Origin: an uncultured Acidimicrobiales bacterium
GTDB lineage: Bacteria > Actinomycetota > Acidimicrobiia > Acidimicrobiales > UBA10347
Length of the DNA: 11,430 bases
NCBI GenBank assembly: GCA_937942965.1
Contig: CALDGN010000329.1
Span: 1 to 11,430, forward strand
Direction of reading: 5' to 3'
The notes under the pieces are model-generated. The model did not search any database. It was not told the origin of the DNA and saw only the letters and a program-made list of their open reading frames with translations. Shown here piece by piece: positions 1-5,373 of the stretch (position 1 is its first letter; each line of letters starts with the position of its first letter). Made by a program: the position numbers and the translations under genes.

Positions 1-80
1 TGTTGTGAAACCCCTTTGCCCTTTCCCAAAAGGGTTTTTCGAAAGGTCCATGTCACAGCAACAGCCAATAGCAGATACAT
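1..80. other. Anomalous AT-rich window edge
   Basis: These 80 bases are about 45% G+C by my count and are full of homopolymer runs (CCCC, TTT, CCC, AAAA, GGG, TTTTT), unlike the rest of the window. No frame runs through them into the downstream lyase: a TAG at 69-71 closes that frame. They can fold on themselves (AAACCC with GGGTTT, CCTTTC with GAAAGG). The last part weakly recalls the lyase active-site stretch: GCA GAT A-CAT AAG at about 71-83 would be Ala-Asp-Thr-His-Lys if two bases were restored. I suspect a low-quality or chimeric contig end, or a decayed gene 5' part. This is inference. Confidence 0.45.
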
Positions 81-593
81 AAGCGGACGGCCCTGCATCG
101 CACCAAAGAGCTGCGCCGCTACCAGACCTTCGTGTTCGACGACTGGCTCGGCGGCATGTACGCCTCGCCCAATCTGCAGGGAACCCGCAGCGGACTTCCG
201 ATGGCCGCCGCGTGGGCGGTCATGCAGTACCTGGGCGTCGACGGCTACAAGGCGCTGGTGGACACCACGCTGGCGAACGCCGATGACATGCGTGCGGGCA
301 TCACGAAAATCGATGGCCTGCGGGTCTTGGGTGACCCGACCTTCCATCTGATGGCGATCGCGTCGGACACGGCAGCTGACGGCCCGATCGATGTCTTTGC
401 GCTTGCGGATGCCCTCGATCGCCGGGGCTGGCATCTCGACCGTCAAGGGCCGCCCGATTCGCTACACGCAACCGTCTCGAACTCGAACGTCGGCGTGATC
501 GGTGAGTTCCTCGAAGCGGTTCGGGCCTCGGCCGACGAGGTCCGCGGCTCGACGACCGAAGACCGGTCCACGAACTACGCCACGATGGAATAG
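81..593 (+). CDS. Sphingosine-1-phosphate lyase-like PLP enzyme, C-terminal part (5' part missing or garbled)
   Basis: This is the carboxy-terminal part of a group II PLP-dependent decarboxylase/aldolase, closest in style to sphingosine-1-phosphate lyase, which cleaves phosphorylated sphingoid bases into a fatty aldehyde and phosphoethanolamine. The frame gives HRTKELRRYQTFVFDDW and then GGMYASPNLQGTRSG, matching the family hallmark after the Schiff-base lysine (K-x-RxYQ-FV-DW-GG-YASP-GSR). The C-terminal small domain follows, with a late SLHATVSNSN strand. The stop is TAG at 591-593. A His-Lys at 78-83 could be the PLP lysine, but the expected residues between it and the HRTKELRR block are missing, so the start given is only the beginning of plausible coding sequence. 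A shorter frame from GTG 132 is open but would start inside the domain, so it is not a real start. The gene ends 15 bases from the convergent c-di-GMP gene. Other aromatic-amino-acid or glutamate decarboxylase-like enzymes are possible but less fitting. Confidence 0.8.
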   Translation, partial: KRTALHRTKELRRYQTFVFDDWLGGMYASPNLQGTRSGLPMAAAWAVMQYLGVDGYKALVDTTLANADDMRAGITKIDGLRVLGDPTFHLMAIASDTAADGPIDVFALADALDRRGWHLDRQGPPDSLHATVSNSNVGVIGEFLEAVRASADEVRGSTTEDRSTNYATME

Positions 594-608
594 CGGCACA
601 CTCGGCAG

Positions 609-2411
609 CTAGAGGAATTTCGTCGAGGTGGTGGTGCCGTCGAGCCACGTGGCGAGCGCATTCGGCGCACCAAGCAGATAGCCCTGTCCCCAGGTGACAC
701 CGAGCTCTTGCAGCGCCTGGCGTTGATCCTCGGTCTCGATCCATTCCGCGACGACCTCGGCGCCCGTGTGCTCGGCACACCGCACCGTCGAGGCAACGAG
801 TTCCTCGGCGATCGGGTTCGTCCGGGTTTGTTGGGTCCACTCGCCGTCGAGCTTGATGATGTCGACCGGCGTCTCGTGCAGAAACTTGAACGACGTCCAA
901 CCTGCGCCGAGGTCATCGAGCGCGATCTTGACGCCTTCCTTGCGCAGCGAGCGCACGGCAACCTGGAACCGCTTGGTGTGTTCGATCGCCGTGTGTTCGG
1001 TGACCTCGATGACGAGGCGTGACGGATCGATCTGGCGCCGATGCAGTTCCTCGAGCAAGGTCCACACCAGACCTTGCCCAGGATCGAGCGAGCGGGGCGA
1101 CCAGTTGTGCGCAATCGTCAAGGTCGGATGCACTTGGAGCACGTCGAGGATGTGACCGAGTAGTCGTTGATCGAGCGCGACGTCTTGGCGGTAGTGCGTT
1201 ACCGCGTCGATGAACTCCGACGTACGCGTCTTGCCGTCGTCGATGCGGAGGAGTGCTTCGTACGCAATCGGAGCGGGTACGGCCGCAGGGTCGAGCGGCA
1301 CGATCGGCTGGAAGTGAAGGTAGAGATCATCGGAATCGAGAAGGACAGCGACGCGCTCACGCCAGGACCGGTGTTCTTCGAGGCGAGCGATCCGGTCCGG
1401 GACGTTCGCGTAGTCGATGATCCGATTTCCGCCGAGTTCCTTCGCGATCGTCATCGCGTCGTCGGCGCGGCGCACAACCGCCCGGTCTGCGCCGGACGAG
1501 ATTCCGACCGAGGCCGACACGTGCCCAAGGTGAGCGGAAACGAACGGGATCTCGTCGAGGACCGTCCGCAACGAGACGTGTAGCTGCTCGATCGGCGCCG
1601 TTGTCACCACGACGAACTCGTCGCCTCCGGTGCGAGCGACAACCGTCCCCGGGTGGGCGCCAAGGCGAGTCTGCATCACCTGGCCGATTGTGCGAAGGGC
1701 CTCGTCGCCAGCGGCGTGACCGTGGGTGTCATTGATGCCTTTGAAGCCGTCGAGGTCGAATACGCACGCCCACACACTTCGCCCTTCGGCCACACGATCG
1801 CCAAGTTCGCGTTCGACCGCTCGTCGATTCGCGAGTCCCGTGAGCGGGTCGGTCATGACCGCGGAGCGCAGGCGGCTGCTGAGTTCGGCCTGCGAGGCCA
1901 AGCTCGACTTGAGACGAGCCGCTGTCATGGAGGCCTGCAGATGCCCGCCGACGAGCGCGCAGATCTGTTCGAGCGCTAGCCGTTCGCGTTCGCGGTAGTG
2001 ACTTGGCTTGGGATGCTCGCTATCGATGACGCCAATGACTTCGCCCTGAACCACGATGGGCACGGCGAGTTCGGACCGGCCGGAGCCGGTGTCGGCAATG
2101 TGGCGCTGGTCGGCGTGCGTGTCGGCCACGAGTTGCGATGTTGCGCTCTGGGCAGCTGCGCCGACGACGCCTTCGCCGAAGGCAAGACGAAGCGGATCAG
2201 CCACGCCGAGGACCGCATGACGTTTGCATCCCCACGCGGCGCTTTGCACCAATGACGGGGACTCGTCGAGCTTCTCGACCAGATAGATCACGCAGTCGGG
2301 GGTGTCGAGTTTCTGACAGACCCAGTCCGTCACGAGTGTCAGCAGCGCGCTGAGTTCAGACACCTGCGCGAGTCGGAGGGCGAGCTGGCCAACTTGTGCA
2401 TCGTCATGCAT
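609..2411 (-). CDS. GAF-GGDEF-EAL cyclic-di-GMP turnover protein
   Basis: This 600-residue soluble protein has an N-terminal GAF sensor domain (about residues 10-155), a short helical linker, a GGDEF diguanylate cyclase domain (about 180-333) and an EAL phosphodiesterase domain (about 345-595). No membrane segment is visible. The cyclase site is intact: DPLTGLANRR at 188-197, FDLDGFKGINDTHGHAAGD at 218-236, and GGDEF at 262-266. The usual RxxD product-inhibition site upstream of GGDEF is replaced by HPGT. The EAL domain keeps EALLR at 385-389, Asn436, EVTE at 469-472, the Asp pair 499-500, Lys520, AEWIE at 555-559 and QGY at 576-578, so phosphodiesterase activity is plausible. From family knowledge it would make and/or degrade c-di-GMP in response to a ligand at the GAF domain. 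The ATG at 2409-2411 has only a weak GGAC-type ribosome site. It diverges from the sulfurtransferase across 159 bases. Net direction of activity cannot be told from sequence. Confidence 0.93.
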   Translation of the reverse strand: MHDDAQVGQLALRLAQVSELSALLTLVTDWVCQKLDTPDCVIYLVEKLDESPSLVQSAAWGCKRHAVLGVADPLRLAFGEGVVGAAAQSATSQLVADTHADQRHIADTGSGRSELAVPIVVQGEVIGVIDSEHPKPSHYRERERLALEQICALVGGHLQASMTAARLKSSLASQAELSSRLRSAVMTDPLTGLANRRAVERELGDRVAEGRSVWACVFDLDGFKGINDTHGHAAGDEALRTIGQVMQTRLGAHPGTVVARTGGDEFVVVTTAPIEQLHVSLRTVLDEIPFVSAHLGHVSASVGISSGADRAVVRRADDAMTIAKELGGNRIIDYANVPDRIARLEEHRSWRERVAVLLDSDDLYLHFQPIVPLDPAAVPAPIAYEALLRIDDGKTRTSEFIDAVTHYRQDVALDQRLLGHILDVLQVHPTLTIAHNWSPRSLDPGQGLVWTLLEELHRRQIDPSRLVIEVTEHTAIEHTKRFQVAVRSLRKEGVKIALDDLGAGWTSFKFLHETPVDIIKLDGEWTQQTRTNPIAEELVASTVRCAEHTGAEVVAEWIETEDQRQALQELGVTWGQGYLLGAPNALATWLDGTTTSTKFL

Positions 2412-2570
2412 GTCCGTCCGGGCGCTCGCCAGCGGTTAGATGTCGCGCTCATCACCCTCAAATGAGACCTATAGCCCAGTGCGGTACGCGACGCTTTGCC
2501 CCGTTTGGGAGGCAGATGCTGCGATCCGGCCCGTTTGCGGACGGCGTCGACAAGCTGACAGTCTCGGGTC
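2412..2570. promoter_or_regulatory. Divergent intergenic region with presumed promoters
   Basis: This 159-base gap separates the divergent starts of the c-di-GMP gene and the sulfurtransferase, so it should hold a promoter for each. A TATAGC on the plus strand (2470-2475) is a possible -10 for the sulfurtransferase, but I see no good -35. CTCAAATGAG (2458-2467) is a small inverted repeat. Neither is convincing. A GGGAGG followed by ATG at 2516 lies here, but that frame is not the sulfurtransferase frame. Confidence 0.35.
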
Positions 2571-3422
2571 ATGGACTCACTGGTGACCACCGACTGGCTC
2601 GCGAACGAGTTGGGATCCGACGATCTCGTCGTGCTCGACTGCACGATCTTCTTGCGGATGGGCGACAGCGGCTACATCAGCGAGAGCGGTCGCGAGAATT
2701 ACGAAGACGCGCACCTGCCCGGCGCGGCCTTTGCCGATCTCAACGAAGACCTCGTCGACGCGACCAGCCGGCTTCGCTACGCCGTGCCTACGCCCGAGCA
2801 CTTCGGTGCCGCCATGGAACGGCTGGGCGTTTCCGACAGCGCACGAGTGGTGCTCTATGACGACAACAGCTCGATGTGGGCCGCCCGCGTGTGGTGGATG
2901 CTGCGCTGGATCGGCTTCGACAATGCCGCGCTGCTCGACGGCGGCCTCAAGGCGTGGAAGGCCGAGAACCGGCCGACCGAATCCGGCCCGAGTAACCCGA
3001 CGCCAGCCGCGACGGGTTCGCTCAGCCTGTCGCCCCGGCCTCGACTGATCGCGGACAAAGACGACGTCATGGCTGCGACGGCAGACGGCGCCACCTGCCT
3101 CATCGACTCGCTTCCCGCCCCGGTCTTCAATGGCGACGTCCAGCCGTATGCGCGGCCCGGCCACATCCCGGGCGCGATCAACATCCCGGCGACATCGATG
3201 GTCGACGCAGATACCGGCCGCTTCCAGCCGGTCGAGCAGATTCGCGCCATGCTTCCGGATCGGCCCGAAGCACGAACGGTGGCGTATTGAGGCGGTGGCA
3301 TCGCGGCGTCGGTCGACGCCTTCTGGATGACTCGCCTCGGTTTCACCGACGTGGCCGTCTACACCGCCAGCCTGCAGGAATGGTCGAACGACCCCGACGC
3401 GCCGATGACCGTCGACGCATAG
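2571..3422 (+). CDS. sseA: Rhodanese-type sulfurtransferase (thiosulfate/3-mercaptopyruvate family), predicted selenoprotein with Sec240
   Basis: This is a tandem-rhodanese sulfurtransferase of the SseA type, which moves sulfane sulfur from thiosulfate or 3-mercaptopyruvate to an acceptor through a persulfide on one active-site residue. The N-terminal, structural domain (about residues 6-132) ends in ALLDGGLKAW, and its active-site position has Asp97. The C-terminal, catalytic domain (about 155-283) has LIDS at 177-180 and ARPGHIPGAINIP at 194-206. It then reads TVAY-(TGA)-GGGIAASVDAF, where relatives have Cys-Gly-(Gly/Ser)-Gly. The TGA at 3288-3290 falls exactly on the catalytic residue. The frame continues 43 codons (RLGFTDVAVYTASLQEW, family-like; 38 of 43 codons end in G or C) to TAG at 3420-3422, giving 283 residues, normal for the family. 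A SECIS-like hairpin starts at the TGA. Without Sec insertion only an inactive 239-residue fragment would form. The alternative is a recent Cys-to-stop mutation or a base-call error. The ATG at 2571 fits the family N-terminus, though no strong ribosome site is seen. Confidence 0.88.
3288..3290 (+). other. In-frame UGA predicted to encode selenocysteine
   Basis: This single TGA replaces the nucleophilic cysteine of the C-terminal rhodanese domain. Tyr precedes it and Gly-Gly-Gly-Ile-Ala-Ala follows, so the alignment to the CxGGGxA active-site loop is unambiguous. It is one substitution from TGC or TGT. No other in-frame stop or frameshift interrupts the gene on either side. Reading it as Sec rather than stop is an inference supported by position, the intact downstream frame and the adjoining hairpin. 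Confidence 0.8.
3288..3339 (+). promoter_or_regulatory. Candidate bacterial SECIS element (selenocysteine insertion hairpin)
   Basis: RNA from the UGA onward can form a three-part stem-loop by hand folding. The lower stem pairs 3288-3295 with 3332-3339 (GAGGCG with CGCCTC, plus a U-G pair at each end). The middle stem pairs CATC 3299-3302 with GATG 3326-3329. A perfect upper stem pairs GGCGTC 3305-3310 with GACGCC 3315-3320, capped by the tetraloop GGTC at 3311-3314. Twenty bases separate the UGA from the apical loop, within the range known for bacterial SECIS elements, and a G is at the loop start. The E. coli fdhF SECIS likewise begins at its UGA and carries GGUC in its apical loop. The bulged U of the fdhF upper stem is not present here. 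SelB would bind this loop. Confidence 0.7.
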
Positions 3423-3437
3423 CGACGAACTACAGGT

Positions 3438-4109
3438 TTAGCGAGACGCGTCGCCTGGGCGGCTGCGGCCAGTCTCATACGACCACACGGCGAGCTCCAC
3501 GCGGTTGCGTCCACCGATTTTCGTCATGAGGTTGGCCACGTGCGCTTTGACCGTGGACAGCGACACGTGCAACACCTCGGCGATCTCCGCGTTCGTCAGC
3601 CCTTGCGCAACCGCAGCCAACACGCCTTCCTCTCGCTCGGTGAGCGGGCCACCAACCGGCTCGGCTCCCGGAACAAGACCAGATCCTCCCGCATGATGCT
3701 CGATCATCCGCCGAGTGACTGCGGGCGAGATCAGCATCTCGTCGTTGTCAGCGGCTCGGACCGCCTCGATCAGCAGCTCAGGGCCGGAGTTCTTGAGCAA
3801 GAAGCCTGAGGCCCCGGCACGCAATGCTCCGTACAAGTAGTCGTCGAGATCAAAGGTCGTGATGATCACCACCTTGAGGGGTTCCCGGGCCGCATCGCCA
3901 GCGATGAGTCGCGTTGCCTCGATCCCGTCAAGGTCTGGCATTCGCACGTCGAAGAGGCAGACGTCAGGCCGAAGCCGCCACGCCTGATCGACGGCTTCGC
4001 GCCCGGTCGCTGCCTCGCCGACGACCTCGATGTCATCGACCGCATCGAGGATCATGCGGAAGCCAGCACGGACCATGGCTTGGTCATCGGCGATTAGCAC
4101 GCGAATCAT
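3438..4109 (-). CDS. NarL/FixJ-family response regulator
   Basis: This is a 223-residue DNA-binding response regulator, the output half of a two-component system with the kinase just upstream. The receiver domain (about residues 1-120) has MIRVLIADDQ with acidic Asp8/Asp9, phospho-acceptor Asp54 in LFDVRMPDLDG, the conserved Thr in IITTF (about 84-85) and Lys106 in LLKNS. A Gly/Pro-rich linker leads to a LuxR-type helix-turn-helix (about 155-215) with LTERE and GLTNAEIAEVLHVSLSTVKAHV. I chose ATG 4107-4109 because it starts exactly at the receiver's first strand, overlaps the kinase stop as ATGA and follows a G-rich GGGGGC stretch. A longer frame from 4145 would add 12 low-complexity residues. 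Its stop lies 15 bases from that of the convergent sulfurtransferase gene. It likely activates or represses transcription when phosphorylated; targets are unknown, and the divergent lipoprotein gene is one guess. Confidence 0.95.
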   Translation of the reverse strand: MIRVLIADDQAMVRAGFRMILDAVDDIEVVGEAATGREAVDQAWRLRPDVCLFDVRMPDLDGIEATRLIAGDAAREPLKVVIITTFDLDDYLYGALRAGASGFLLKNSGPELLIEAVRAADNDEMLISPAVTRRMIEHHAGGSGLVPGAEPVGGPLTEREEGVLAAVAQGLTNAEIAEVLHVSLSTVKAHVANLMTKIGGRNRVELAVWSYETGRSRPGDASR

Positions 4110-5242
4110 GGCGCCCCCATCGGTAGCTCGACGTGCACGCGCCATCCCTCCGGGATTGGCCCAGCTTCGAACCGACCTCCAAGGGCCTCGGCGCGTTCGC
4201 GCATACCGATCAATCCGAAACCACCGCTTCGCTCGGCACCACTTTGGCCATCGTTGCGCACATCAAGTTCGGCCTGACCCCCGGTTGTTACGAGGTCAAC
4301 TTCGATGCGCGTCGGGCCGATCGCGTGACGTCGAGCATTGGTCACAGCCTCTTGGGTAATGCGAAAGATTGCGGCTGCAACCGGGCGCGGGAGGTGCTCG
4401 AGTTCGGTCTCACCGACACAGACGACCGCCGGTCGACTCGACGGCGACGCAAGTTCAGCCAGCGAGGTTGCGGCGACCGAGCGGGCCATGTCGTCGTCGC
4501 TGCGCAGAATGCCGACGAGGCGACGCATTTCGGTGAGTGCTTCGTTGGCAATCGTCTCAATATCGCCAAGCGCGCGGGGCGCTGCCGCGGGGTCGCTTGC
4601 TGCGACGAACTGTGCCGCTTGGGCTTGCACCGCGATGGCTGACACGTGATGCGCGACAGAGTCGTGCAACTCGCGAGCGAGATCGTTCCGCTCGCGCAAA
4701 CGTTCACCGCGTTCACGCTCCTCGAATAGCCCCGCGCGATAGCGCATCGCTTGGGCGATCGCCGCCACCACAAGAACGGCGAGCAGGTCGATCGCAGCGT
4801 CGAGCAAGGTGCTGTCGATGAGCGGCCAGACGACGATGAGGGCCGACACTGCAAGAAGCGCCCGCGCTCGCCGTTCGGCTTCGGACCATCGAACGACGCC
4901 GTAGACGAGCGCAATGCGGGCCAAAGATCCGCCCAGGGTGATCTCGGCATGGATGTCGGCCGCACGGGTCAGCAGATCGATCGCAAGCAGCGAGGCGAAC
5001 GCCAGAATCGCAGCCAGCGCGGGTCGTTGCCGTCGATAGGGAAAGACCGCCACCGAGACCAGTGCGGGCACAAGATTGAGCCAACGGCTTTCGTTCGACG
5101 TAGCGAGCTCGACGACCGCGGCAACCGCCAGGCCCACGGCCACGAGCCAGTCTCGGCCAGCCGGTTCCCGTGACCGAGGCGCGACCAACGCCTCGTCCAC
5201 ACGCGCTCGGCCGCGACCAACGAAGTCGAGATGCCGAGCCAT
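4106..5242 (-). CDS. DesK/NarX-type membrane sensor histidine kinase
   Basis: This is a 378-residue membrane histidine kinase that would autophosphorylate and pass phosphate to the regulator it overlaps. The N-terminal half carries about five to six hydrophobic segments (about residues 32-48, 55-69, 73-91, 103-118 and a long stretch 128-166) with almost no extracytoplasmic loop. It may therefore sense membrane state or a small lipophilic signal. A HisKA_3 dimerisation domain follows, with RNDLARELHDSVAHHVSAI and phospho-acceptor His193. The ATPase domain has the N-box RITQEAVTNARRHA (294-307), DVRNDGQ (327-333) and the glycine box GGFGLIGMRERAEALGG (340-356). The stop overlaps the regulator start as ATGA, so translation is coupled. 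The ATG at 5240-5242 has no clear ribosome site. The short palindromes TACGTA (5242-5247) and CATATG (5251-5256) lie at or near the start, of unknown meaning. The signal cannot be predicted. Confidence 0.93.
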   Translation of the reverse strand: MARHLDFVGRGRARVDEALVAPRSREPAGRDWLVAVGLAVAAVVELATSNESRWLNLVPALVSVAVFPYRRQRPALAAILAFASLLAIDLLTRAADIHAEITLGGSLARIALVYGVVRWSEAERRARALLAVSALIVVWPLIDSTLLDAAIDLLAVLVVAAIAQAMRYRAGLFEERERGERLRERNDLARELHDSVAHHVSAIAVQAQAAQFVAASDPAAAPRALGDIETIANEALTEMRRLVGILRSDDDMARSVAATSLAELASPSSRPAVVCVGETELEHLPRPVAAAIFRITQEAVTNARRHAIGPTRIEVDLVTTGGQAELDVRNDGQSGAERSGGFGLIGMRERAEALGGRFEAGPIPEGWRVHVELPMGAP

Positions 5243-5373
5243 ACGTAGACCATATGACGACCCATTCGCGCCGGCATCGGTCTCAGGATGGATGCGGTCT
5301 CGTGCTTTTGGCCAACTCGACTCTGGCCGCCGGAGCGATGTTCGACCGAAGAGTCGCCGTCAGCATCGACATC

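Noticed and set aside
132..593. Lyase as a complete 153-residue protein from GTG 132.
   Set aside because: Family-like sequence (HRTKELRRYQTFV) already lies upstream in the same frame, so GTG 132 is an internal valine.
594..608. Terminator between the convergent lyase and c-di-GMP genes.
   Set aside because: Only 15 bases separate the stops, and no stem with a loop or T-run is visible. The same holds for 3423-3437.
301..900. Minus-strand frame of 199 residues bridging the lyase and c-di-GMP gene ends.
   Set aside because: It overlaps two supported genes in other frames, and its Arg/Gly/His-rich translation has no motif.
2396..2860. A plus-strand frame with GGGAGG before an ATG at 2516, overlapping the sulfurtransferase start.
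   Set aside because: The translation is arginine-rich with no recognisable pattern and overlaps the well-supported rhodanese N-terminal domain. The purine run is probably chance.
2571..3290. Sulfurtransferase taken as a complete 239-residue protein ending at TGA 3288.
   Set aside because: It would stop right before the catalytic residue and lose the active-site loop and last strand/helix, while the next 43 codons in frame are clearly the missing family sequence.
4110..4145. Longer N-terminus for the response regulator starting at 4145.
   Set aside because: It adds MARARRATDGGA before the receiver's first strand. The ATGA overlap with the kinase stop gives a standard start.
5170..5373. Longer N-terminus for the lipoprotein starting at ATG 5170.
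   Set aside because: It would overlap the kinase start region and put 68 non-conserved residues before an excellent lipoprotein signal peptide.
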